Positions 1 through 5,106 of a stretch of 5,219 nucleotides of DNA are shown piece after piece. The position numbers and the translations under genes are program-made. Each line of letters begins with the position of its first letter. Position 1 is the first letter of the stretch. This DNA comes from Coprococcus sp. (GTDB lineage: Bacteria > Bacillota > Clostridia > Lachnospirales > Lachnospiraceae). The DNA is taken from positions 1-5,219 of the forward strand of contig JAEDGN010000108.1 of the NCBI GenBank assembly GCA_016297495.1, in the 5' to 3' direction. The notes below the pieces were generated by a model. It did not search any database. It was not told the origin of the DNA and worked only from the letters and a program-made list of their open reading frames with translations.

Positions 1-727
1 AGTCTCCCACAGAAACAAACTGTGATTCAATCAGATTACCAATCAGTACATACTGACCGCCTCCCAGAAGCTTCGGAATAACGAAAGCCGATATGGCCAT
101 CAAAAACACCATAACAATGCCATTAATGACACCCGGCATGGACAGCTTCAACACAACCTTCCGGAAAGTCTGGAACGGATCGGCCCCAAGATCCATGGCC
201 GCTTCGATCAGTGAATTGTCCATCTTCCGCAGCGACGTATGTATCGGAATGATCATAAAAGGCATAAAATTGCAGACCATACCCACTACAACTGAAAAAT
301 TGGTATACATCATGGTCACAGGATTGATACCCAGCAGACTCAGCAGCCCATTCACAATACCATTATCCGACAGAATATTCATCCATGCATAGGTTCTCAG
401 CAGCATATTGATCCAGGTTGGAACTGTCACGGCCATAATCAGCATATCCTGCATCTCTTCAGGACATTTTGAGATCATATAAGCCATCGGATAGCCGGCC
501 AGAAGACAGATGCCCGTTGTCAGTACCCCCATCTCCATGGACTTTAAAAATACTTTCACATAAGTAGACTCAAAAATCTTCGCAAAATTCGACAATGTAA
601 AATTCAGTGTCTTTACTTCATTGCCGCCCGTTGTAAAGGCATAAATGGCGATCAATATCAACGGTACAAAAATGAAAATCATACACCAGACAAAATACGG
701 TATCGTTAATTTTTTAAAATGTCTCAT
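1..727 (-). CDS. potB: Spermidine/putrescine ABC transporter permease PotB (3' end cut by window edge)
   Basis: Inner-membrane permease subunit of a polyamine importer; it would pair with PotC and dock onto the PotA ATPase. 242 codons are visible from the ATG at 727-725; the family is usually about 270-290 residues, so only the C-terminal end is missing beyond base 1. Hydrophobic, probably membrane-spanning stretches lie near residues 8-31, 62-85, 95-118, 145-165 and 200-222. The ABC-permease EAA loop, which contacts the ATPase, is clear at residues 175-199: EAAMDLGA, then FRKVVL and MPG. The C-terminal visible part (IPKLLGGGQYVLIGNLI) is typical of PotB. The ATG starts on the base after the potA TAG (730-728), with a GGGGAG ribosome binding site at 735-740 inside the potA end, so translation is probably coupled. 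The operon context (HTH-cupin regulator, potA) supports polyamine as substrate, but related uptake of other cationic compounds cannot be excluded from sequence alone. Confidence 0.93.
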   Translation of the reverse strand, partial: MRHFKKLTIPYFVWCMIFIFVPLILIAIYAFTTGGNEVKTLNFTLSNFAKIFESTYVKVFLKSMEMGVLTTGICLLAGYPMAYMISKCPEEMQDMLIMAVTVPTWINMLLRTYAWMNILSDNGIVNGLLSLLGINPVTMMYTNFSVVVGMVCNFMPFMIIPIHTSLRKMDNSLIEAAMDLGADPFQTFRKVVLKLSMPGVINGIVMVFLMAISAFVIPKLLGGGQYVLIGNLIESQFVSVGD

Positions 728-1771
728 CTAGTAACTCCCCATCTGCCACATAACATGAATATCTTCCGGCGTAAATGTCAGTCCCACTTCCAGTCCCACA
801 CCAAAATAATCCGTCGTGTGAATCCGGTAATCGCGGTTTTTCGTTGCAACAATAATCTCATAATGAACTCCCTTAAAGGTCACGGAAGTCACAGTTCCCT
901 TCAGGCTTGCCTTCTCAGGCTTGACAATATCAATATCCTCCGGCCGGATGACCACATCCACCGGCTCCTTCTCTGGAAATCCCTTATCCACACAGATAAA
1001 TTCAAATCCGTCAAAGGCCACAAGGAAATCCTTCACCATCACACCTTCAATAATATTTGACTCTCCGATGAATCCGGCCACAAAACGATTCTCCGGCTCA
1101 TTATAAATGTCAATTGGCGTTCCGATCTGCTGAATCGTTCCTTCGTTCATAACTACAACCGTATCCGACATGGAGAGTGCCTCTTCCTGATCATGAGTGA
1201 CAAATACAAATGTAATTCCCACTTCCTTCTGAATCTTCTTCAGCTCCGTCTGCATCTCTTTACGCAGCCTTGCATCCAGTGCTCCCAGCGGTTCATCCAG
1301 AAGCAGCACCTTCGGTTCATTGACCAGTGCCCTTGCAATGGCCACACGCTGCTGCTGACCTCCGGACAGAAGTGTAACATCCTTCGAACCATAATCTGCC
1401 AGACCCACCAGCTTCAGCATACGATCCACCTTTGTCTTAATCACAGCCTTGTCCATCTTCTTGATATTCAGACCAAAAGCCACATTCTCAAACACATTCA
1501 TATGAGGAAATAATGCATATTTCTGAAAAACCGTATTAACCTCCCTCTTATACGGCGGAATTTTAGAAATATCCATTCCGTCAAACAATACCTCTCCGCT
1601 GCTGGCTTCCTCAAACCCTGCAATAATACGCAGTGTTGTTGTCTTGCCGCACCCGCTTGGTCCAAGCAGTGTCAGAAATTCATTCTGATGAATATCCAGA
1701 TTGATCCCCTTTAGTACCTGCTGATCGTCAAAATTCTTGGTCAGATTCTTTAGTTCGATAATTTTCTCCAT
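728..1771 (-). CDS. potA: Spermidine/putrescine ABC transporter ATP-binding protein PotA
   Basis: Cytoplasmic ATPase that powers polyamine import through the PotB/PotC channel. At 347 residues it is close to the usual PotA size of about 350-380. All nucleotide-binding elements are present: Walker A GPSGCGKT (37-44), Q-loop Gln83, signature LSGGQQQR (135-142), Walker B VLLLDE (155-160), D-loop near ALD (164-166) and switch His193 in VTHDQEEA. After the ATPase domain comes GTPIDIYNEPENRFVAGFIG, typical of the CUT1/MOI/PotA class, then a C-terminal TOBE-type domain from about residue 240 (VIRPEDI at 274-280). The ATG at 1771 has an AAGGGAG ribosome binding site at 1779-1785 with 7-base spacing. 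It lies 24 bases downstream of the regulator and abuts potB, so it is the second gene of the operon. Close relatives carry other substrates (Fe3+, phosphonate, maltose), but the end-to-end match and the potB neighbour favour PotA. No key residue is missing. Confidence 0.95.
   Translation of the reverse strand: MEKIIELKNLTKNFDDQQVLKGINLDIHQNEFLTLLGPSGCGKTTTLRIIAGFEEASSGEVLFDGMDISKIPPYKREVNTVFQKYALFPHMNVFENVAFGLNIKKMDKAVIKTKVDRMLKLVGLADYGSKDVTLLSGGQQQRVAIARALVNEPKVLLLDEPLGALDARLRKEMQTELKKIQKEVGITFVFVTHDQEEALSMSDTVVVMNEGTIQQIGTPIDIYNEPENRFVAGFIGESNIIEGVMVKDFLVAFDGFEFICVDKGFPEKEPVDVVIRPEDIDIVKPEKASLKGTVTSVTFKGVHYEIIVATKNRDYRIHTTDYFGVGLEVGLTFTPEDIHVMWQMGSY
735..740 (-). promoter_or_regulatory. Ribosome binding site of potB inside the potA 3' end
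   Basis: GGGGAG on the minus strand, 7 bases before the potB ATG (727-725) and overlapping the last potA codons. It fixes the potB start directly after the potA stop codon and suggests translational coupling of ATPase and permease. Confidence 0.75.
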
Positions 1772-1795
1772 TTGTCTGCTCCCTTATCACGTGTA

Positions 1796-2329
1796 TTAAA
1801 AAGAAGGTGGATTCGAAACCCATATCACCTTCGCCTCAGTCTCACCGGCATTCTTCAGATAATGTTCCCTGTCGCCCTTCAGGTAAAAGGTCTGCCCCTT
1901 TTTCATATTATACTGAGTCTTACCATAATGCAGTTCAACCCGGCCCTGGAGGACATACCCGAACTCTTCTGCCTCATAAGGACCGTATTTCTCCGATTCA
2001 CAGCCCGGATGAAGCCGGATCAGGATCGGCTCCATGCTATTCTTCTGGGCATTCGGTACAATATAAGAAATATCATAATCCTCCTGCTCATTAATAAAAT
2101 AATCATTTGCTGTAAAAACAATCTTCTCATCTCTGTCATCTGAGAAGAATTCTCCCAATGTCGTGCCGAGTGCCTCAAGAATATCCTCCAGTGTCGCAAT
2201 AGAAGGAGAAGTCAGATTTCTCTCGACCTGCGACAAAAATCCCTTCGTCAGCTCACTCCGGTTCGCCAGTTCCTCCAGCGTCAGCTGATTCTTGATCCTC
2301 AGCAGCTTAATCTTTGCACCGATATCCAC
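1796..2329 (-). CDS. XRE-family regulator with C-terminal cupin domain (PuuR-like), first gene of the pot operon
   Basis: Predicted DNA-binding regulator of 177 residues. Residues 6-61 form an XRE/Cro-type helix-turn-helix: LTLEELANRSELTKGFLSQV with the typical SPSIATLEDILEALGTT following. Residues about 103-172 form a small-molecule-binding cupin barrel (LHPG at 107-109, EEFGYVLQGRVEL at 121-133, KKGQTFYLKGDREHYLKN at 143-160). This two-domain layout matches E. coli PuuR (putrescine) and the many Bacillota regulators next to potABCD. The start is GTG at 2329, set by a GGAGG at 2337-2341 with 7-base spacing; no in-frame ATG nearby has a comparable site. It precedes potA by 24 bases, so regulator and transporter are likely co-transcribed, which suggests autoregulation in response to polyamine levels. 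The ligand is inferred from context. The usual first cupin His-X-His pair is not obvious here, so metal binding is doubtful. Confidence 0.9.
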   Translation of the reverse strand: MDIGAKIKLLRIKNQLTLEELANRSELTKGFLSQVERNLTSPSIATLEDILEALGTTLGEFFSDDRDEKIVFTANDYFINEQEDYDISYIVPNAQKNSMEPILIRLHPGCESEKYGPYEAEEFGYVLQGRVELHYGKTQYNMKKGQTFYLKGDREHYLKNAGETEAKVIWVSNPPSF

Positions 2330-2336
2330 AATGCCG

Positions 2337-2341
2337 CCTCC
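2337..2341 (-). promoter_or_regulatory. Ribosome binding site fixing the GTG start of the HTH-cupin regulator
   Basis: GGAGG on the minus strand, extended to TGGAGGCGG, lies 7 bases before the GTG at 2329-2327. It decides in favour of a GTG start for the regulator. Confidence 0.8.
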
Positions 2342-2346
2342 AATAA

Positions 2347-2357
2347 AACTTCAAGTT
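2347..2357. repeat. Short palindrome in the regulator 5' leader
   Basis: AACTTCAAGTT is a perfect 5-base inverted repeat around a central C, between the predicted transcription start (about 2371) and the ribosome binding site (2337-2341). It could be a second operator site or chance; the arms are too short to form a stable RNA hairpin. Confidence 0.25.
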
Positions 2358-2377
2358 CACTATTACTAAACAGATTT

Positions 2378-2405
2378 ATTATAAAATATATTTTTCTGTT
2401 GTCAA
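2378..2405 (-). promoter_or_regulatory. Consensus sigma-A promoter of the regulator-potAB operon
   Basis: On the minus strand a perfect -35 TTGACA (2405-2400) and a perfect -10 TATAAT (2383-2378) are separated by 16 bases of A/T-rich spacer. Transcription should start near 2371, giving a leader of about 40 bases before the GTG at 2329. The DNA just upstream (2406-2440) is very A/T-rich and could act as an UP element. A promoter this close to consensus would be strong unless repressed, which fits control by the autoregulatory HTH-cupin protein. Confidence 0.85.
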
Positions 2406-2411
2406 GTGATT

Positions 2412-2438
2412 TTAAACAAATAGTTTAATATATCAAAC
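2412..2438. promoter_or_regulatory. Candidate operator: overlapping dyads of GTTTAA-like half sites
   Basis: TTAAAC (2412-2417) and GTTTAA (2423-2428) form a perfect inverted repeat with a 5-base spacer. The same GTTTAA together with TCAAAC (2433-2438) forms a 16-base near-palindrome, GTTTAATATATCAAAC, with one mismatched pair. The half sites recur every 10-11 bases, about one helical turn, and end 6 bases upstream of the -35 box. A further CTAAAC lies at 2366-2371, at the predicted transcription start. A regulator binding here could act at this promoter. The region is A/T-rich, so chance symmetry is possible and protein binding is inferred. Confidence 0.4.
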
Positions 2439-2444
2439 CTGCAC

Positions 2445-2485
2445 AAAAAAACAACGCTGACAACAAAAAATCATTGTCAGCGTTG
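2445..2485 (-). terminator. Rho-independent terminator of the DUF6128-like gene
   Basis: A perfect 12-base-pair stem, CAACGCTGACAA (2452-2463) with TTGTCAGCGTTG (2474-2485), encloses a 10-base loop. On the minus strand it is followed directly by a run of seven T (2451-2445). It begins 17 bases after the TAA of the gene ending at 2503 and so separates that gene from the pot operon promoter. Stem and T-run together make this a textbook intrinsic terminator. Confidence 0.92.
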
Positions 2486-2502
2486 ATAGCTTCTTACTAT
2501 TC

Positions 2503-3528
2503 TTATTTTAAACTGACAAACCAGTATCCGAATGCACCGGCGCACATGTTCTCGCTGCTTACCGGTTTAAAGTTTCCAAAGCCGAACATGGATGCCATAT
2601 ACTGCTCTCTATGCTGCCAGATGCCCGGAACACCAAGAATATAGTCCGGCGCGTCATCCTCCCCGTCCATAGTATGTGTACGGGTCCTCGCCAGAATTAA
2701 ATGCCGGTAGCAGTAATATCCGTGCAGCAGAAAGCTATTGCTGCCGTACAGCCAGCACTGCATCGGCAGCATACCGATATCCTGCAGATCCAGCCGGACA
2801 CAGATTTCAATACTGTTATCCTCAAAGGGGTACATCTGCGGAAACTGCTGAAGCAAAATCTCGTAGGCATTTGGGAGTTCCTGCCGCTTCTCCCGCTGCA
2901 CTTCTGTTTCTACTATTTGATCTGTAATCTGAACAGCTTCTTCTTCTGTTCCTTCTACGGACATTGCATCTTGTTCATTGACGGCATTCTCTGTATTATC
3001 CTCTATTTTCAGTTCTGGAACATTTTCCATGCTGTCTTCTATTTCTGATAGAGAACCCGCTGCCATTGTTCCCGGTATGGGATCTGTCTCTTTTTCTTTT
3101 TTTACAGAGAACAGCACCAGCTTTTCAGATAGTTTCTCTATGCTAACAAAGCACTCTGTCTCCAGCAATTCATCATCCCACCGGGTGCCATAAAGTTTTC
3201 CTCCGTCACTTAACACCACCATTCCTGATACTCTATCCAGACCATACTCCGTACCCATGAGACGGCTGCTGTCCGTTGACAGATCAAGTTCTCCCACCTG
3301 CTGCCGTATTCTAAGGCTTCCTGCATCCACACCGACATAACCGCCCGTCTCACGTATCAACATAAAAACTTTATAGCTTTCACTTTCCGATCCATAAAGT
3401 CCTGTCATATGAATATGAACACGGCATTGACCGTTCCGGCTTTCCACCCTGACAAAGCCACTATTGACTGTCTTCCTTCCATTTTCATATAAATACATAT
3501 AAGATATAAACCGCCGATAATCTGCCAC
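2503..3528 (-). CDS. DUF6128-like protein of unknown function
   Basis: 341 residues in three parts. Residues 1-141 are beta-rich: they begin ADYRRFISYMYLYENG and include GFVRVESRNGQCRVHIHMTG at 24-43, and resemble an N-terminal module I recall from Lachnospiraceae proteins. Residues about 142-216 form a strongly acidic, low-complexity, probably disordered linker. Residues about 218-341 form an aromatic-rich C-terminal domain with LGVPGIWQHREQYMASMFGF at 298-317, ending GAFGYWFVSLK; I assign this to DUF6128 from memory, not from a search. There is no signal peptide or membrane helix, so it is probably cytoplasmic. The start is GTG at 3528, set by GGGAGGG at 3537-3543; the nearby ATG at 3535 is out of frame. 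It is monocistronic, with its own terminator at 2445-2485 and a divergent hicB-like gene 139 bases away. I cannot name a convincing promoter in that gap. No biochemical role can be supported. Confidence 0.85.
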   Translation of the reverse strand: MADYRRFISYMYLYENGRKTVNSGFVRVESRNGQCRVHIHMTGLYGSESESYKVFMLIRETGGYVGVDAGSLRIRQQVGELDLSTDSSRLMGTEYGLDRVSGMVVLSDGGKLYGTRWDDELLETECFVSIEKLSEKLVLFSVKKEKETDPIPGTMAAGSLSEIEDSMENVPELKIEDNTENAVNEQDAMSVEGTEEEAVQITDQIVETEVQREKRQELPNAYEILLQQFPQMYPFEDNSIEICVRLDLQDIGMLPMQCWLYGSNSFLLHGYYCYRHLILARTRTHTMDGEDDAPDYILGVPGIWQHREQYMASMFGFGNFKPVSSENMCAGAFGYWFVSLK

Positions 3529-3536
3529 AGATCATT

Positions 3537-3543
3537 CCCTCCC
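3537..3543 (-). promoter_or_regulatory. Ribosome binding site fixing the GTG start of the DUF6128-like gene
   Basis: GGGAGGG on the minus strand, 8 bases before the GTG at 3528-3526. It supports the GTG start. An overlapping ATG at 3535-3533 is in another frame and too close to this site to be used. Confidence 0.7.
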
Positions 3544-3667
3544 GACACCGCCGCTGACATAAAGAAATAGCTGTCTCTCTTCATTGCAATTATTCTAAAC
3601 ATATGAGCGGAGTAAAATTTTTATACCTGAAAGACAAAATAAAAAATATAACCTGGAGGTATAAGAA

Positions 3668-3877
3668 ATGTCAAAATATACACGTATTATTGCCTGGTCC
3701 GAAGAGGATCAGAAATGGATTGTGAGTGTACCAGAGTTGGCAGGATGTATGGCTGATGGTTCTACACCATCCGAAGCACTTGCCAATTCAGAAAAAGTAA
3801 TTGAAGAGTGGATTGAGACAGCTCAGGAAATTGGCCGCCCTATTCCACAGCCCACAGGGATTCCTACGTATGCCTGA
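3668..3877 (+). CDS. HicB-family (HicB_like) small protein, no HicA partner visible
   Basis: 69 residues covering one HicB-like domain: an N-terminal strand (YTRIIAWSEEDQKWIVSV, 4-21), the family motif VPELAGCMADGSTPSEALAN (21-40), then a helix with the EKVIEEWIETAQEIGRPIPQPT-like end. The VPELxGC...GxTxxEAL pattern is diagnostic of the family, whose partially RNase H-like fold neutralises HicA mRNA-interferase toxins. There is no C-terminal DNA-binding (ribbon-helix-helix or HTH) domain, so it cannot autoregulate in the usual HicB way. The ATG at 3668 has a GGAGG at 3655-3659 with 8-base spacing. No HicA-like gene occurs on either side: the 139 bases upstream and 107 bases downstream hold none. 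It is the only plus-strand gene here, divergent from the DUF6128-like gene and convergent with rsmA. It may be a solitary antitoxin, a remnant or a repurposed HicB fold. Family assignment is secure; function is not. Confidence 0.85.
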   Translation: MSKYTRIIAWSEEDQKWIVSVPELAGCMADGSTPSEALANSEKVIEEWIETAQEIGRPIPQPTGIPTYA

Positions 3878-3894
3878 TATTTTCTAAAACACAA

Positions 3895-3958
3895 AACCGC
3901 CATAAAAGTTATCTGTATGTTCCATCCTTACACATACCAGAAAACATCTATGGCGGTT
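3895..3958. terminator. Long convergent hairpin, probable two-way terminator for hicB-like gene and rsmA
   Basis: A perfect 10-base-pair outer stem, AACCGCCATA (3895-3904) with TATGGCGGTT (3949-3958), encloses 44 bases. Those bases fold further through partial pairing (GTT 3908-3910 with AAC 3943-3945 and TCT 3912-3914 with AGA 3939-3941, offset by a bulge) and a perfect GTATGT/ACATAC inner stem (3915-3920, 3932-3937). On the minus strand the stem is followed by TTTTGTGTTTT, a good tail for rsmA (stop at 3985). On the plus strand the tail is TTACTATTTTAAT, a weaker one for the HicB-like gene. The length is greater than in an ordinary intrinsic terminator. Confidence 0.75.
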
Positions 3959-3984
3959 ACTATTTTAATAAACAATTTATTTCA

Positions 3985-4854
3985 TTACTTCTGTATTTCT
4001 GCCAGCCTGTCTGTCAGCTCTGCAAACTGTTCCAGTGTCAGTGCTTCTCCTCTGATAGAAGGAGGCAGGCCCGCTTTTGCAATGGCATCTGCAATCTGTT
4101 CCTTTGTAAAGGATAATTCCGGCGAATTGTAGAGTCCGTTGACCAGCGTCTTCCGCCTCTGATTAAAAGAAGCTCTGATAATTTTAAACATCAGTGTTTC
4201 ATCTTTGACAGCTACAGGCGGTGTATCATATTTCGTCAAGCGGATAACGGCTGAATCCACGTTCGGCCTCGGCATAAAGCAGTTGCAAGGCACATTGGCC
4301 ACGATATACGGCTCAGCATAGTACTGAACAGCCAGAGATAAAGCGCCGTAATCCTTTGTTCCAGGCCCTGCTTTCATACGGGCTGCCACTTCCTTTTGTA
4401 CCATGACCGTAATATTGGCAATAGGTACATGCTGTTCAAAAAGTGCCATAATAATCGGTGTCGTAATATAATAAGGCAGGTTGGCCACTACTTTAATGGG
4501 CCTGCCGCCATTTTTTTCCTGTACCAGCTGATTCAGATCCAGAGACAATACATCCGCATGGATAACCGACACATTATCATAATCTGCCAGCGTTTCCTCC
4601 AGAATAGGAAGCAGATTCCGGTCAATTTCCACCGCTGCAACAGATCCCGCCGCCTCCGCCAGATACTGTGTCATCGTGCCAATACCCGGTCCTATCTCCA
4701 GAACCATATCATCCTTTGTCACACCCGCACCGGCAATAATCTTATCCAGCACATGCCCATCAATAAGAAAATTCTGTCCGAATTTCTTCTGAAAACAAAA
4801 CTCATATTTTTTGATAATCTCTATGGTTTTCTGAGGATTCGATAATTTTTCCAT
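3985..4854 (-). CDS. rsmA: 16S rRNA (adenine1518-N6/adenine1519-N6)-dimethyltransferase RsmA (KsgA)
   Basis: Cytoplasmic rRNA methyltransferase that uses S-adenosylmethionine to dimethylate two adjacent adenosines in helix 45 of 16S rRNA, a late step of 30S maturation; its loss gives kasugamycin resistance. At 289 residues it is normal for the family. Visible landmarks are KKFGQNFLID (23-32), SAM-binding motif I VLEIGPGIGTMT (51-62), the acidic ribose-contacting residue in VEIDRN (75-80), ADV (100-102), catalytic motif IV NLPYYI (125-130), PRPNVDSAVI (195-204) and the C-terminal helical domain with ASFNQRRKTL (228-237) and IRGEALTLEQFAEL (267-280). The ATG at 4854 has AGAAAGG at 4864-4870 with 9-base spacing. 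It lies downstream of tatD in the same direction, but with a 250-base gap in place of yabE and rnmV of the Bacillus subtilis order. All catalytic motifs are intact. Confidence 0.97.
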   Translation of the reverse strand: MEKLSNPQKTIEIIKKYEFCFQKKFGQNFLIDGHVLDKIIAGAGVTKDDMVLEIGPGIGTMTQYLAEAAGSVAAVEIDRNLLPILEETLADYDNVSVIHADVLSLDLNQLVQEKNGGRPIKVVANLPYYITTPIIMALFEQHVPIANITVMVQKEVAARMKAGPGTKDYGALSLAVQYYAEPYIVANVPCNCFMPRPNVDSAVIRLTKYDTPPVAVKDETLMFKIIRASFNQRRKTLVNGLYNSPELSFTKEQIADAIAKAGLPPSIRGEALTLEQFAELTDRLAEIQK

Positions 4855-4884
4855 CCAAAAATACCTTTCTCTTAATATTCTTCA

Positions 4885-4900
4885 CTTTCTTTTCAGAAAG
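4885..4900 (-). other. Small GAAA-tetraloop hairpin in the rsmA leader
   Basis: On the minus strand CTTTCT and AGAAAG pair perfectly around a GAAA tetraloop, about 30 bases upstream of the rsmA start codon and 14 bases before its ribosome binding site. The stem is six pairs and mostly A-U, so it may be only marginally stable. A GNRA loop is a common RNA-stabilising motif, but a function here is unproven. Confidence 0.35.
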
Positions 4901-4926
4901 CCATCACAATTTCGCCACATTTGTTT

Positions 4927-4953
4927 TTTATAATAAAGCCATAAACAAAGCAA
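4927..4953 (-). promoter_or_regulatory. Weak candidate promoter for rsmA
   Basis: On the minus strand TATAAA (4932-4927) is preceded by TTGCTT (4953-4948) with a 15-base spacer, shorter than ideal. A start near 4920 would give a leader of about 65 bases. The elements overlap the end of the small ORF 4928-5035. rsmA could instead be reached by read-through from tatD, since no clear tatD terminator is seen. Confidence 0.3.
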
Positions 4954-5035
4954 GTGTTAACAACACTTTACATAGATTTTCTTTTTCATATTCTTGGGTG
5001 AGGCCGCATGCAGAGACTTTAATAAGCGGCCGCAT
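4928..5035 (-). CDS. Candidate 35-residue small protein with hydrophobic C-terminus
   Basis: A short ORF in the tatD-rsmA gap: ATG at 5035-5033, TAA at 4930-4928, preceded by a strong GGGGAGG ribosome binding site (5041-5047, 5 bases from the ATG). The protein begins MRPLIKVSACGLTQ, has a charged middle EYEKENLCK (residues 15-23) and ends in an uninterrupted hydrophobic stretch VLLTLALFMALL (24-35). That could be a short membrane anchor or the core of a signal peptide cut short by the stop codon. I do not recognise a family. It may be a real small membrane protein, a leader ORF controlling rsmA, or the remains of the exported yabE-type protein often found at this position. Against it being real: it is very short, its start codon lies in a predicted hairpin, and its end overlaps a possible rsmA promoter. 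Confidence 0.4.
   Translation of the reverse strand: MRPLIKVSACGLTQEYEKENLCKVLLTLALFMALL
4952..4968. repeat. Short inverted repeat AAGTGTT-AAC-AACACTT
   Basis: A perfect 7-base inverted repeat with a 3-base centre, inside the small ORF and overlapping the weak -35 candidate of rsmA. It could be an operator or a weak hairpin; on the minus strand the following GCTTTGTTT is only a poor terminator tail. Confidence 0.3.
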
Positions 5036-5039
5036 CCAA
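4994..5039 (-). other. GC-rich hairpin covering the start codon of the small ORF
   Basis: TTGGGTGAGGCCGC (4994-5007) and GCGGCCGCATCCAA (5026-5039) pair over 14 positions with one mismatch and one G-U pair, around an 18-base loop. On the minus-strand RNA the 5' arm includes the AUG of the small ORF (5035-5033), and the GGGGAGG site lies just outside the stem. No T-run follows on either strand (the minus strand continues GAATATGAAAAAG), so it is not a standard intrinsic terminator for tatD. Confidence 0.6.
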
Positions 5040-5040
5040 T

Positions 5041-5047
5041 CCTCCCC
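5041..5047 (-). promoter_or_regulatory. Strong Shine-Dalgarno sequence before the small ORF
   Basis: GGGGAGG on the minus strand, in the context TTAAAGGGGAGGATTGG, 5 bases before the ATG at 5035. It is the main reason to consider the 35-codon ORF translated; no other start codon follows it at a usable distance. Confidence 0.5.
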
Positions 5048-5106
5048 TTTAAGCCAATGACATATAACGATTCCTGCATTTTCCGCAGCCTATTTGGTTT
5101 CTTACC

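Noticed and set aside
1193..1513. Plus-strand open frame antisense to potA
   Set aside because: It is Leu-, His- and Cys-rich shadow translation of a strongly conserved ATPase gene, with no independent support. The same applies to the plus-strand frame 719-1060.
1772..2143. Plus-strand open frame antisense to the HTH-cupin regulator
   Set aside because: The regulator on the minus strand has clear domains, a ribosome binding site and a promoter, while this frame has none.
3405..3602. 65-codon minus-strand frame overlapping the start of the DUF6128-like gene
   Set aside because: It overlaps the real gene in another frame, has no good ribosome binding site, and its protein looks random after about residue 20.
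3529..3667. Possible divergent promoters or a hicA gene between the DUF6128-like gene and hicB
   Set aside because: Several A/T-rich -10-like strings exist, but none has a -35 box at proper spacing, and there is no frame with the HicA GSH motif.
4396..4845. 149-codon plus-strand open frame antisense to rsmA
   Set aside because: It lies wholly inside rsmA, is rich in Arg, His, Asn and Ile as expected for an antisense shadow, and resembles no family.
5026..5033. 8-base palindrome GCGGCCGC (NotI site)
   Set aside because: It is explained as part of the right arm of the GC-rich hairpin 4994-5039; there is no sign of a cloning junction or other vector sequence around it.
4855..5106. Riboswitch or T-box in the rsmA leader
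   Set aside because: I see no T-box sequence, specifier stem or recognised riboswitch core; the only structures are the two hairpins and the short inverted repeat already listed.
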